From positions 58,998,550-59,062,549 of the forward strand of contig CM017558.1 of assembly GCA_007844125.1 (NCBI GenBank): a stretch of DNA of 64,000 bases, given 5' to 3'. The position numbers and the translations under genes are program-made. The stretch is from Sinonovacula constricta. Its lineage: Eukaryota > Mollusca > Bivalvia > Cardiida > Solecurtidae. How positions within the stretch are numbered: position 1 is the first letter of the stretch; the number at the start of each line of letters is the position of its first letter. The notes under the pieces were generated by a model. That model worked only from the letters and a program-made list of their open reading frames with translations. It made no database searches and was not told the origin of the DNA. Below, piece after piece: positions 46,202 to 60,128 of the stretch.

Positions 46202-49200
46202 GTAAGTACCAACACACCTGCTTAAATGCCTGAATGTAGCCATTTGTATATATACCATTTCCATGCTCTCCTGTAGATACATACATACACATTACATTTT
46301 CAAGTGTTTCATATACAGTTTATATGTATGCCATTGCTTTTTGTGGTAGTTGTGACACAAATAGTGCCTACACTCTGATCAGGATCTTCTTTGCCTTTGC
46401 TTGAGGAACTTTTGCTAAGCAGGCATGATGTTAATGTCTTGCTCTATCAATTTTCTATCAGTTTCATTACACAGAATCAGCATGTTTTATCACTATCCTT
46501 GAAACAATACTGTCACATATCATCTGTTATTATATCACTATCACTGAAGTCTTATCGTTACAGATCATCTGTCATTATATTACTATCCCTGAAGTCTTAC
46601 CATCTCATATCAACTGTCATTATATCACTATCTCTGAAGCCTTACTGTCTCATGTCAGCTGTTGTTATATCACTTTCCCTGAGGTCTCACTGTCACATAT
46701 CAACTTTATATCACTATCCCTGAAGTGTCTCATATCAACAGTTGTTATATCACTCTCCCTGAAGTGTTACTGTCTCATATCAACAGTTGTTATATCACTA
46801 TCCCTGAAGTGTTACTGTCTCATATCAACAGTTGTTATATCACTATCCCTAAAGTCTTACTGTCTCATATCAACAGTTTTTATATCACTATCCCGGAAGT
46901 CTTACTGTCTCATATCAACTGTTGTTATATCACTATCCCGGAAGTCTTACTGTCTCATATCAACTGTTGTTATATTACTATCTCTGAAGTCTTACTGTCT
47001 CATATCAACTGTTGTTATATCACTATCCCAAGGGTCTTACTGTCTCATATCAACAGTTTTTATATCACTATCCCAGAAGTCTTACTGTCTCATATCAACA
47101 GTTGTTATATCACTATCCCTGAAGTGTAACTGTCCCATATCAACTGTTGTTATATCAGTATCCCTGAAGTCTTACTGTCTCATATCAACTGTTGTTATAT
47201 CATTATCCCAGAAGTCTTACTGTCTCATATCAACTGTTGTTATATCACTATCCCAGAAGTCTTACTGTCTCATATCAACTGTTGTTATATCACTATCCCG
47301 GAAGTCTTTCTGTCCCATATCAACTGTTGTTATATCACTATCCCGGAAGTCTTTCTGTCTCATATAAACTGTTGTTATATCACTATCCCTGAAGTCTTAC
47401 TGTCTCATATCAACTGTTGATATATCACTATCCCTGAAGTCTTACTGTCTCATATCAACTGTTGTTATATCACTCCCCCTGAAGTCTTACTGTCTCATAT
47501 CAACTGTTGTTATATCACTCCCCCTGAAGTCTTACTGTCTCATATCAACTGTTGTTATATCACTATCCCTGAAGTCTTTCTGTCTCATCAACTGTTGTTA
47601 TATCACTATCCCAGAAGTCTTACTGGCTCATATCAACTGTTGTTATATCACTCTCCCTGAAGTCTTACTGTCTCATATCAACTGTTGTTATATCACTATC
47701 CCTGAAGTGTTACTGTCTCATATCAACTGTTGTTATATCACTATCCCTAAAGTCTTACTGTCTCATATCAACTGTTGTTATATCACTCCCCCTGAAGTCT
47801 TACTGTCTCATATCAACTGTTGTTATATCACTCCCCCTGAAGTCTTACTGTCTCATATCAACTGTTGTTATATCACTATCCCTGAAGTCTTTCTGTCTCA
47901 TCAACTGTTGTTATATCACACTGGCTCATATCAACTGTTGTTATATCACTCTCCCTGAAGTCTTACTGTCTCATATCAACTGTTGTTATATCACTATCCC
48001 TGAAGTGTTACTGTCTCATATCAACTGTTGTTATATCACTATCCCTGAAGTCTTACTGTCTCATATCAACTGTTGTTATATCACTATCCCTGAAGTCTTA
48101 CTGTCTCATATCAACAGTTGTTATATCACTTTCCCAGAAGTCTTACTGTCTCATATCAACTGTCATCATATTACTATCCCTGAAGTGTTACTGTCTCATA
48201 TCAACTGTTGTTATGTCACTATCCCAGAAGTCTTACTGTCTCATATTAACTGTCATCATACTACTATCCCAGAAGTCTTACTGTCTCATATTAACTGTTG
48301 TTATATCACTATCCCAGAAGTCTTACTGTCTCATATCAACTGTCATCATATTACTATCCCTGAAGTGTTACTGTCTCATATCAACTGTTGTTATATCACT
48401 ATCCCAGAAGTCTTACTGTCTCATATCAACAGTTGTTATATCACTATCCCTGAAGTGTAACTGTCCCATATCAACTGTTGTTATATCAGTATCCCTGAAG
48501 TCTTACTGTCTCATATCAACTGTTGTTATATCATTATCCCAGAAGTCTTACTGTCTCATATCAACTGTTGTTATATCACTATCCCAGAAGTCTTACTGTC
48601 TCATATCAACTGTTGTTATATCACTATCCCGGAAGTCTTTCTGTCCCATATCGACTGTTGTTATATCACTATCCCGGAAGTCTTTCTGTCTCATATCAAC
48701 TGTTGTTATATCACTATCCCTGAAGTCTTACTGTCTCATATCAACTGTTGTTATATCACTCCCCCTGAAGTCTTACTGTCTCATATCAACTGTTGTTATA
48801 TCACTCCCCCTGAAGTCTTACTGTCTCATATCAACAGTTGTTATATCACTATCCCTAAAGTCTTACTGTCTCATATCAACAGTTGTTATATCACTATCCC
48901 GGAAGTCTTACTGTCTCATATCAACTGTTGTTATATCACTATCCCGGAAGTCTTACTGTCTCATATCAACTGTTGTTATATTACTATCCCTGAAGTCTTA
49001 CTGTCTCATATCAACTGTTGTTATATCACTATCCCAAGGGTCTTACTGTCTCATATCAACAGTTTTTATATCACTATCCCAGAAGTCTTACTGTCTCATA
49101 TCAACAGTTGTTATATCACTATCCCTGAAGTGTAACTGTCCCATATCAACTGTTGTTATATCAGTATCCCTGAAGTCTTACTGTCTCATATCAACTGTTG

Positions 49201-52200
49201 TTATATCATTATCCCAGAAGTCTTACTGTCTCATATCAACTGTTGTTATATCACTATCCCAGAAGTCTTACTGTCTCATATCAACTGTTGTTATATCACT
49301 ATCCCGGAAGTCTTTCTGTCCCATATCAACTGTTGTTATATCACTATCCCGGAAGTCTTTCTGTCTCATATAAACTGTTGTTATATCACTATCCCTGAAG
49401 TCTTACTGTCTCATATCAACTGTTGATATATCACTATCCCTGAAGTCTTACTGTCTCATATCAACTGTTGTTATATCACTCCCCCTGAAGTCTTACTGTC
49501 TCATATCAACTGTTGTTATATCACTCCCCCTGAAGTCTTACTGTCTCATATCAACTGTTGTTATATCACTATCCCTGAAGTCTTTCTGTCTCATCAACTG
49601 TTGTTATATCACTATCCCAGAAGTCTTACTGGCTCATATCAACTGTTGTTATATCACTCTCCCTGAAGTCTTACTGTCTCATATCAACTGTTGTTATATC
49701 ACTATCCCTGAAGTGTTACTGTCTCATATCAACTGTTGTTATATCACTATCCCTAAAGTCTTACTGTCTCATATCAACTGTTGTTATATCACTCCCCCTG
49801 AAGTCTTACTGTCTCATATCAACTGTTGTTATATCACTCCCCCTAAAGTCTTACTGTCTCATATCAACTGTTGTTATATCACTATCCCTGAAGTCTTTCT
49901 GTCTCATCAACTGTTGTTATATCACACTGGCTCATATCAACTGTTGTTATATCACTCTCCCTGAAGTCTTACTGTCTCATATCAACTGTTGTTATATCAC
50001 TATCCCTGAAGTGTTACTGTCTCATATCAACTGTTGTTATATCACTATCCCTGAAGTCTTACTGTCTCATATCAACAGTTGTTATATCACTTTCCCAGAA
50101 GTCTTACTGTCTCATATCAACTGTCATCATATTACTATCCCTGAAGTGTTACTGTCTCATATCAACTGTTGTTATGTCACTATCCCAGAAGTCTTACTGT
50201 CTCATATTAACTGTCATCATACTACTATCCCAGAAGTCTTACTGTCTCATATCAACTGTTGTTATATCACTATCCCAGAAGTCTTACTGTCTCATATCAA
50301 CTGTCATCATATTACTATCCCTGAAGTGTTACTGTCTCATATCAACTGTTGTTATATCACTATCCCAGAAGTCTTACTGTCTCATATCAACAGTTGTTAT
50401 ATCACTATCCCTGAAGTGTAACTGTCCCATATCAACTGTTGTTATATCAGTATCCCTGAAGTCTTACTGTCTCATATCAACTGTTGTTATATCATTATCC
50501 CAGAAGTCTTACTGTCTCATATCAACTGTTGTTATATCACTATCCCAGAAGTCTTACTGTCTCATATCAACTGTTGTTATATCACTATCCCGGAAGTCTT
50601 TCTGTCCCATATCGACTGTTGTTATATCACTATCCCGGAAGTCTTTCTGTCTCATATCAACTGTTGTTATATCACTATCCCTGAAGTCTTACTGTCTCAT
50701 ATCAACTGTTGTTATATCACTCCCCCTGAAGTCTTACTGTCTCATATCAACTGTTGTTATATCACTCCCCCTGAAGTCTTACTGTCTCATATCAACTGTT
50801 GTTATATCACTATCCCTGAAGTCTTTCTGTCTCATCAACTGTTGTTATATCACTATCCCGGAAGTCTTTCTGTCTTATATCAACTGTTGTTATATCACTC
50901 CCCCTGAAGTCACTGTCTCATATCAACTGTTGTTATATCACTATCCCAAGGGTCTTACTGTCTCATATCAACAGTTTTTATATCACTATCCCAGAAGTCT
51001 TACTGTCTCATATCAACAGTTGTTATATCACTATCCCTGAAGTGTAACTGTCCCATATCAACTGTTGTTATATCAGTATCCCTGAAGTCTTACTGTCTCA
51101 TATCAACTGTTGTTATATCATTATCCCAGAAGTCTTACTGTCTCATATCAACTGTTGTTATATCACTATCCCAGAAGTCTTACTGTCTCATATCAACTGT
51201 TGATATATCACTATCCCAGAAGTCTTTCTGTCCCATATCAACTGTTGTTATATCACTATCCCGGAAGTCTTTCTGTCTCATATCAACTGTTGTTATATCA
51301 CTATCCCTGAAGTCTTACTGTCTCATATCAACTGTTGTTATATCACTCCCCCTGAAGTCTTACTGTCTCATATCAACTGTTGTTATATCACTCCCCCTGA
51401 AGTCTTACTGTCTCATATCAACTGTTGTTATATCACTATCCCTGAAGTCTTTCTGTCTCATCAACTGTTGTTATATCACTATCCCAGAAGTCTTACTGTC
51501 TCATATCAACTGTTGTTATATCACTCTCCCTGAAGTCTTACTGTCTCATATCAACTGTTGTTATATCACTATCCCTGAAGTCTTACTGTCTCATATCAAC
51601 AGTTGTTATATCACTTTCCCAGAAGTCTTACTGTCTCATATCAACTGTCATCATATTACTATACCTGAAGTCTTACTGTCTCACATCAACTGTTGTTATA
51701 TCACTCTCCCTGAAGTCTTACTGTCTCATATCAACTGTTGTTATATCACTATCCCTGAAGTCTTACTGTCTCATATCAACTGTTGTTATATCATTATCCC
51801 AGAAGTCTTACTGTCTCATATCAACTGTTGTTATATCACTATCCCAGAAGTCTTACTGTCTCATATCAACTGTTGTTATATCACTCTCCCTGAAGTCTTA
51901 CTGTCTCATATCAACTGTTGTTATATCACTATCCCTGAAGTCTTACTGTCTCATATCAACTGTTGTTATATCACTCCCCCTGAAGTGTAACTGTCCCATA
52001 TCAACTGTTGTTATATCAGTATCCCTGAAGTCTTACTGTCTCATATCAACTGTTGTTATATCATTATCCCAGAAGTCTTACTGTCTCATATCAACTGTTG
52101 TTATATCACTATCCCAGAAGTCTTACTGTCTCATATCAACTGTTGATATATCACTCTCCCAGAAGTCTTTCTGTCCCATATCAACTGTTGTTATATCACT

Positions 52201-53965
52201 ATCCCGGAAGTCTTTCTGTCTCATATCAACTGTTGTTATATCACTATCCCTGAAGTCTTACTGTCTCATATCAACTGTTGTTATATCACTCCCCCTGAAG
52301 TCTTACTGTCTCGTATCAACTGTTGTTATATCACTCCCCCTGAAGTCTTACTGTCTCATATCAACTGTTGTTATATCACTATCCCTGAAGTCTTACTGTC
52401 TCATATCAACTGTTGTTATATCACTCCCCCTGAAGTCTTACTGTCTCATATCAACTGTTGTTATATCACTCCCCCTGAAGTCTTACTGTCTCATATCAAC
52501 TGTTGTTATATCACTATCCCTGAAGTCTTTCTGTCTCATCAACTGTTGTTATATCACTATCCCAGAAGTCTTACTGTCTCATATCAACTGTTGTTATATC
52601 ACTATCCCTGAAGTCTTTCTGTCTCATCAACAGTTGTTATATCACTATCCCAGAAGTCTTACTGTCTCATATCAACTGTTGTTATATCACTCTCCCTGAA
52701 GTCTTACTGTCTCATATCAACTGTTGTTATATCACTATCCCTGAAGTGTTACTGTCTCATATCAACTGTTGTTATGTCACTCTCCCTGAAGTGTTACTGT
52801 CTCATATCAACTGTTGTTATATCACTATCCCTGAAGTCTTACTGTCTCATATCAACTGTTGTTATATCACTATCCCTGAAGTCTTACTGTCTCATATTAA
52901 CTGTCATCATATTACTATCCCAGAAGTCTTACTGTCTCATATCAACTGTTGTTATATCACTATCCCAGAAGTCTTACTGTCTCATATCAACTGTTGTTAT
53001 ATCACTATCCCAGAAGTCTTACTGTCTCATATTAACTGTCATCATATTACTATCCCAGAAGTCTTACTGTCTCATATCAACTGTTGTTATATCACTATCC
53101 CAGAAGTCTTACTGTCTCATATCAACTGTTGTTATATCACTATCCCAGAAGTCTTACTGTCTCATATCAACTGTTGTTATATCACTATCCCAGAAGTCTT
53201 ACTGTCTCATATTAACTGTCATCATATTACTATACCTGAAGTCTTACTGTCTCATATCAACTGTTGTTATATCACTATCCCAGAAGTCTTACTGTCTCAT
53301 ATTAACTGTCATCCTATTACTATACCTGAAGTCTTACTGTCTCATATCAACTGTTGTTATATCACTATCCCAGAAGTCTTACTGTCTCATATCAACTGTC
53401 ATCATATTACTATCCCAGAAGTCTTACTGTCTCATATCAACTGTCATCATATTACTATACCTGAAGTCTTACTGTCTCATATCAACTGTCATCATATTAC
53501 TATACCTGAAGTCTTACTGTTTCATATTAACTGTTGTTATATCTCTATCCCAGAAGTCTTACTGTATCATATTAACTGTCATCATATCACTATCCCTGAA
53601 GTCTTGTATCAATTGTTGTCATTTGATCTATTATAATGCTAGGCCTAGTACAATTATAATCTAACCATACCTATTGTTAGTTAATTGCTACCAACTTCAA
53701 GAAATGATAATAGTTATTTGTTACAAACTTTATGCAATCATAAGTTTATTTGCATGCCAGTATCAAGCAATAACAACCTTGTAGTTGTTATAAATTTATT
53801 AGCTCTAGTTCTATTTATATTTGATATAAAACTTTGTTTGCTACTAACTTCATGCAATGATAAAATTATTTTTAGCTAACAGCTTTAAGCAATGCTAAGT
53901 TACATGGCAGTTCCATGTTGTGCTAGCGTCCTCTACATTACTATGTATATATTGTGTATTTCCAG
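46202..53965 (+). other. Intron 3 of the TBC1D1/4-like gene
   Basis: It runs from GTAAGT to TTTCCAG. About 92% is one 45-bp satellite array. About 280 bp of unique sequence precede the array and about 350 bp follow it, with nothing recognised in either. Confidence 0.9.
46484..53612. repeat. 45-bp intronic satellite, about 158 copies, with 2-kb higher-order repeat
   Basis: Units contain TATATCACTATCCCTGAAGT, then CTTACTGTCTCATATCAACT and GTTGT. The key variable site is CCCTGAAG, CCCAGAAG or CCCGGAAG. Minor subtypes include CACTCCCCCTGAAG, GTCATCATATTACTA and a unit deleted to 'tctcatcaactg'. Landmark variants at 47192 and 47707 recur at 49198 and 49713 (2006-bp offset). Those at 48213 and 48523 recur at 50174 and 50484 (1961 bp, one unit fewer). 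So a block of about 2.0 kb was tandemly duplicated. The period is 15 codons, giving spurious open frames of up to 386 codons. Edge units (46484-46740 and the last few hundred bp) are the most diverged. Confidence 0.98.
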
Positions 53966-54095
53966 GCCGATGAAATCATGCAGCAGTTGCAGGCATCCTT
54001 CCACAATGCCTTCCAGATGAGACAGCAGCATGTGCAGCAGATCTGCATCAACTGTCCTTTACAACAGTTCCATAAACTGTGCCAGGAGGTCAATG
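53966..54095 (+). CDS. TBC1D1/TBC1D4: TBC1D1/4-like Rab GAP, exon 4 (end of PTB2 and following motif)
   Basis: 130 nt, entering in phase 0 (TTTCCAG|GCC) and leaving in phase 1 (CAATG|GTGGGT). It encodes ADEIMQQLQASFHNAFQMRQ, the PTB2 C-terminal helix (compare VDEIM-x-T-L-K-Q-A-F in TBC1D1). It then reads CINCPLQQFHKLCQEVN, matching the family's C-E-(G/A)-C-P-x-x-S-L-H-K-L-C-E-R-I-E-G motif. The donor GTGGGT is weaker than those of the other exons. A satellite array begins about 12 nt after it. Confidence 0.93.
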
Positions 54096-54107
54096 GTGGG
54101 TATATTC

Positions 54108-57100
54108 AATAACAGAAACATCCCTTTGGAGTTAGTACCTCTTACAGAAACATTCCCTTGGAGTTAGTATCTCTTACAGTAACATCCCCTTGTAGTTAGT
54201 ATCTCTTACAGAAACATCCCTTTGGAGTTAGTATCTCTTACAGAAGCATCCCTTTGGAGTTAGTATCTCTTACAGAAACATCCCTTTGGAGTAAGTATCT
54301 CTTACAGTAACATCCCCTTGGAGTTAGTATCTCTTACAGTAACATCCCCTTGGAGTTAGTATCTCTTACAGAAACATCCCTTTGGAGTTAGTATCTCTTA
54401 CAGAAGCATCCCTTTGGAGTTAGTATCTCTTACAGAAACATCCCTTTGGAGTAAGTATCTCTTACAGTAACATCCCCTTGTAGTTAGTATCTCTTACAGA
54501 AACATCCCTTTGGAGTTAGTATCTCTTACAGAAGCATCCCTTTGGAGTTAGTATCTCTTACAGAAACATCCCTTTGGAGTAAGTATCTCTTACAGTAACA
54601 TCCCCTTGGAGTTAGTATCTCTTACAGTAACATCCCCTTGGAGTTAGTATCTCTTACAGAAACATCCCCTTGGAGTAAGTATCAGTATCTCTTACAGAAA
54701 CATCCCCTTGGAGTAAGTATCAGTATCTCTTACAGAAACATCCCCTTGGAGTAAGTATCAGTACCTCTTACAGAAACATTCCCGTGGAGTTAGTATCTCT
54801 TACAGTAACATCCCCTTGGAGTTAGTATCTCTTACAGTAACATCCCCTTGGAGTTAGTATCTCTAACAGTAACATCCCTTTGGAGTAAGTATCTCTTACA
54901 GAAACATCCCTTTGTAGTTAGTATCTCTTACAGAAACATCCCTTTGTAGTTAGTATCTCTTACAGAAACATCCCCTTGGAGTTAGTATCTCTTACAGAAA
55001 CATCCCTTTGTAGTTAGTATCTCTTACAGAAACATCTACTTGGAGTAAGTATCTCTTACAGAAACATCCCTTTGTAGTAAGTATCTCTTACAGAAACATC
55101 CCCTTGGAGTAAGTATCAGTATCTCTTACAGAAACATCCCTTTGGAGTAAGTATCTCTTACAGAAACATCCCTTTGTAGTTAGTATCTCTTACAGAAACA
55201 TCCCTTTGTAGTTAGTATCTCTTATAGAAGCATCCCTTTGTAGTTAGTATCTCTTACAGAAACATCCCCTTGTAGTTAGTATCTCTTACAGAAACATCCC
55301 TTTGTAGTTAGTATCTCTTACAGAAACATCCCTTTGGAGTAAGTATCTCTTACAGAAACATCCCTTTGGAGTAAGTATCTCTTACAGAAACATCCCTTTG
55401 TAGTTAGTATCTCTTACAGAAACATCCCCTTGTAGTTAGTATCTCTTACAGAAACATCCCTTTGTAGTTAGTATCTCTTACAGAAACATCCCTTTGGAGT
55501 AAGTATCTCTTACAGAAACATCCCTTTGGAGTAAGTATCTCTTACAGAAACATCCCCATGGAGTAAGTATTTCTTACAGAAACATCCCCTTGGAGTAAGT
55601 ATCTCTTACAGAAACATCCCCTTGGAGTTAGTATCTCTTACAGAAACATCCCTTTGTAGTTATTATCTCTTACAGAAACATCCCTATGGAGTTAGTATCT
55701 CTTACAGAAGCATCCCTTTGTAGTTAGTATCTCTTACAGAAACATCCCTTTGTAGTTATTATCTCTTACAGAAACATCCCTATGGAGTTAGTATCTCTTA
55801 CAGAAACATCCCTTTGTAGTTAGTATCTCCTACAGAAACATCCCTTTGGAGTAAGTATCTCTTACAGAAACATCCCTTTGGAGTAAGTATCTCTTACAGA
55901 AACATCCCTATGGAGTTAGTATCTCTTACAGTAACATCCCCTTGGAGTAAGTATCTCTTACAGTAACATCCCCTTGGAGTTAGTATCTCTTACAGAAACA
56001 TCCCTTTGTAGTTATTATCTCTTACAGAAACATCCCTATGGAGTTAGTATCTCTTACAGAAGCATCCCTTTGGAGTTAGTATCTCTTACAGAAGCATCCC
56101 TTTGGAGTTAGTATCTCTTACAGAAGCATCCCTTTGGAGTTAGTATCTCTTACAGAAGCATTCCTTTGGAGTAAGTATCTCTTACAGAAACATCCCTTTG
56201 GAGTTAGTTTCTCTTACAGAAGCATCCCTTTGGAGTTAGTATCTCTTACAGAAGCATCCCTTTGGAGTTAGTATCTCTTACAGAAACATCCCCTTGTAGT
56301 AAGTATCAGTATCTCTTACAGTAACATCCCCTTGGAGTTAGTATCTCTTACAGAAACATCCCCTTGGAGTTAGTATCTCTTACAGAAACATCCCCATGGA
56401 GTTAGTATCTCTTACAGAAACATCCCTATGGAGTTAGTATCTCTTACAGAAACATCCCCATGGAGCTGGTATCTCTTACAGAAACATCCCTATGGAGCTG
56501 GTATCTCTTACAGAAACATCCCTATGGAGTCAGTATCTCTTACAGAAACATCCCCTTGTAGTAAGTATCAGTATCTCTTACAGTAACATCCCCTTGGAGT
56601 TAGTATCTCTTACAGAAACATCCCCTTGGAGTTAGTATCTCTTACAGAAACATCCCCATGGAGTTAGTATCTCTTACAGAAGCATCCCTTTGGAGTTAGT
56701 ATCTCTTACAGAAACATCCCCATGGAGTTAGTATCTCTTACAGAAGCATCCCTTTGGAGTTAGTATCTCTTACAGAAGCATCCCTTTGGAGTAAGTATCT
56801 CTTACAGAAGCATCCCTTTGTAGTAAGTATTAGTATCTCTTACAGTAACATCCCTATGGAGCTGGTATCTCTTACAGAAACATCCCTATGGAGTTAGTAT
56901 CTCTTACAGAAGCATCCCCATGGAGTTAGTATCTCTTACAGAAGCATCCCCATGGAGTTAGTATCTCTTACAGAAACATCCCCATGGAGTTAGTATCTCT
57001 TACAGAAACATCCCTTTGTAGTAAGTATCAGTATCTCTTACAGTAACATCCCTATGGAGCTGGTATCTCTTACAGAAACATCCCTCTGGAGTTAGTATCT

Positions 57101-57712
57101 CTTACAGAAACATCCCTATGGAGCTGGTATCTCTTACAGAAACATCCCTATGGAGTTAGTATCTCTTACAGAAACATCCCTATGGAGCTGGTATCTCTTA
57201 CAGAAACATCCCTATGGAGTTAGTATCTCTTACAGAAACATTCCCTTGGAGTTAGTATCTCTTATAGTAACATCCCTATGGAGTTAGTATCTCTTACAGA
57301 AACATCCCTTTGGAGTTAGTATCTGTTACAGAAACATCCCTATGGAGCTGGTATCTCTTACAGAAACATCCCCTTGGAGTTAGTATCTCTTACAGAAACA
57401 TCCCCTTGGAGTTAGTATCTCTTACAGAAACATCCCTATGGAGTTAGTATCTCTTACAGAAACATCCCCTTGGAGTTAGTATCTCTTACAGAAACATCCC
57501 TATGGAGTTAGTATCTCTTACAGAAACATCCCCTTGGAGTTAGTATCTCTTACAGAAACATCCCTATGGAGCTGGTATCTCTTATAGTAACATCCCTATG
57601 GAGTTAGTATCTCTTACAGAAACATCCCCTTGGAGTTAGTATCTCTTACAGAAACATCCCCTTGGAGTTAGTATCTCTTACAGAAACATCCCCATGGAGT
57701 TAGTATCTCAAG
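54108..57712. repeat. 32-bp intronic satellite with donor- and acceptor-like sites, about 112 copies
   Basis: Units read AGTATCTCTTACAGAAACAT then CCCTTTGGAGTA, with GGAGTAAGTAT, GGAGTTAGTAT, TGTAGTTAGTAT and GGAGCTGGTAT variants. The GTAAGT variants equal the consensus 5' splice site, and TCTCTTACAG in nearly every unit resembles a 3' splice site. An insertion variant (AAGTATCAGTATCTC) recurs. Subtypes cluster: CCCTTTG units dominate the left and middle, CCCTATGGAGCTGG the right. The array starts almost at the exon 4 donor. Confidence 0.97.
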
Positions 57713-58974
57713 CAGCCTGGACATTCTCATTGGAGGAAATAATGAGTTTTATGTTGTGAAGAGAAAATGGCAAAAAGACCATTAGATTTAATCTGAAAGC
57801 AATAGACAGAATTATTCAGCCAATTACATGGTTGGAAGCCATTAGCACATGGGTGTCTCAATGGCTTCACATTGTAGTTTGCACAAAGTAAACAGATTCC
57901 ATCTCAGAAAGAAAATGAAGGTAAAAGCTGATATTATATTGATTTTTTTGTTTGATTTTTTCTTGTTAGGGGAATATTGTTGTGGGAAAGACAGCTGTGA
58001 TATAGCAAAATAGAAAGAAAATACTTTCTCCTACTAGAATGCATGTAGCTGTTAGTTGTACATTAATCTTGTTAGTAGGATGCATGTGTTCTGATCACAG
58101 GATTTGTGGTGTGAATCTCAGCCTTTACAGCTAATTCTCTTGTTTTTCCACTTTACTTCAGGTATAAATGTGTACCTGTAATGACAATTCAGAGTATGTT
58201 AGAATGTGCGAGTGAATTTCCAGCACCCTGAGCAGATAGAGAAGTTGTCAGTTATTTCCAGGAAGAAACCTGAGTCATGTTTGCTCATGGAATTTCATGG
58301 AATTTCTCGTCGCCCACAGTGGACTCTAGACACATGGGCAAGAGGCTGGAGGTTATAAGTGGACAGGTTGTAAGGATGAAGTAGATTTTGTTGTTGATAA
58401 TGTAGGTGACAGTGGTGATTATAGTACCAGATGGATTTTGGTGACTTTGGAAGAAAGGAAAATGGTTAAGTGATATGGCTGTACTGCTGATAATAAAGAA
58501 AAAATGAAGAAATTTCTTTTTAGAGGCATTTGATGTGTTTTTTTTACATATGTAGCACTACACATCTTTTTATATAGTTTTTGGTTTGCTTATATAAATT
58601 ATACTCTTATTTGAGCATACACTGTGTTTTGAATCTTATTTCTCATGAAAGTAGTTGAGAAAAACGATGAATGGTAAAAATCGCTTCCTTAGTTGTGAGG
58701 CTAAGTTTTTTTTGTTTTTCCTTTTTAAAAAAAAGTAAAGTTCTGTAAGAAAAATCCATAGTGCTTTTAGCTTAAGAAATTTGTACATGTGTTAGTCCAT
58801 GAGTGATAATGTCTGACATATGTAAGAATGATACTGTGGTCTTTAACTCCTACGCAGTCTCAGTTGGTCCAAATGAATAAAATGTGCTAATTAGAAAGAT
58901 GTGATTCTTGCTTTATTAAGTATCCTCGCACAGGTATATTAAAATTACAGACATACCAAAACTTATAAAGTCAA
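57713..58974. other. Intronic sequence, nothing recognised
   Basis: Mostly unique, AT-rich sequence with no exon or family repeat that I recognise. Confidence 0.4.
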
Positions 58975-59125
58975 GTTAATGTTAAGGCAAGCATTTTCGT
59001 GTGTGGAGGTCTTTCAGCTGATTTGCGGTGTGCCAGTGGTTCTACCCAGACATTTGTTATGGAGTCTTCCCCCACCAAAATAGCTGGACATCGCTATAAT
59101 GATCATAATTGGTCAAAAACTCAAA
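58975..59125 (+). mobile_element. SINE body fragment
   Basis: 'ggtctttcagctgatttgcg', 'gtgtgccagtggttctaccc', 'agctggacatcgctataatg' and 'atcataattggtc' match the central and 3' part of the SINE at 36424-36675. The tRNA head is missing. Confidence 0.8.
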
Positions 59126-59279
59126 CCAAACCAATTTCTGTTCCCGGTACAATTGTAGAATCAATGACATAATTATTCAAAAGGACATCTGCATTGTTGT
59201 GCAGCTGATCAAAGTTGTTCAGTTCAGCTGTTCCCTAAAGAGTTGATTGTATTGAGGGATTATGAGTTTGATTTTCTGG

Positions 59280-59462
59280 CCTTGACATTCCTGCAAAGTT
59301 TTGCAACATGTATGCTTGACATACCATAGTCTTGCAACTTGTATGCTTGACATACCATAGTCTTGCACCTTGTATGCTTGACATACCACAAGCTTGTAAC
59401 TTACATCCTTGACATAAATGTACCAAAGTCTTGCAACTTGTGTGCTTCACATTCCACAGTTT
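59280..59462. repeat. Roughly 31-bp minisatellite, about 6 copies
   Basis: Units CTTGCAACTTGTATGCTTGA then CATACCATAGT, with one 8-bp insertion variant near 59415. A minus-strand frame through it is a repeat artefact. Confidence 0.88.
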
Positions 59463-60128
59463 TGCAACTTCTTATGATTGTACAGACTATTTAAAATGTA
59501 ATATAAGACTGATTGGTCTGGTTTGAAAGAACAAACTGTAATATACCATATTAGCAGCAACTGTCTACTGGTATGACTGCATGGGTGGTTACAATAAATA
59601 CTGACAGGAAGTAGATCCTGTGTCATGGACACTTCTGTTAACAGTCTGATATGTTTTAGCATCACCTTCCTATTTTGAAGATAATATTTTGATGTCAAAA
59701 AAGATAAAACCCTGTAGAAATAAAATTAACAAAAGTCCAGAACTCCTATGCAAACTAATGAACTTATCCATTTTTACTGGAGGTACATGTTTCATTAAGA
59801 TTTGTGAGTTACTGACTGGCAAATTAACAACATGTGTTTTCAAGGAAGCAAAATAACCATACAAGTTACAAAAGTTAACTTATTTTGGGATCTTATTGAT
59901 AGACAGATAATAGATCCTTTTACCTATTGATGGTTTAGGGAGTTAATCATAAGTTAGTCATGGAGGATTTTTGTTTCCAAAGTTAAACAACATACTATAG
60001 ACTATAGAACAAAATTAAATTCATCTAACCTGCAGTCCATCTGTTTCAATCTACCATTTGTATGTTGCATTACATATTGTTGTAATCAAAGACTTGATAT
60101 GAGCAAGTGAAAATTATATAATTGTATT
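59463..60128. other. Intronic sequence, nothing recognised
   Basis: No supported feature. Confidence 0.4.

Noticed and set aside
46391..53664. Many open frames up to 386 codons (repeated LLSHINCCYITIPEV-type peptides)
   Set aside because: They arise from the 45-bp satellite, whose period is a multiple of three. Frames overlap each other, have no unique sequence, and lie in intron 3.
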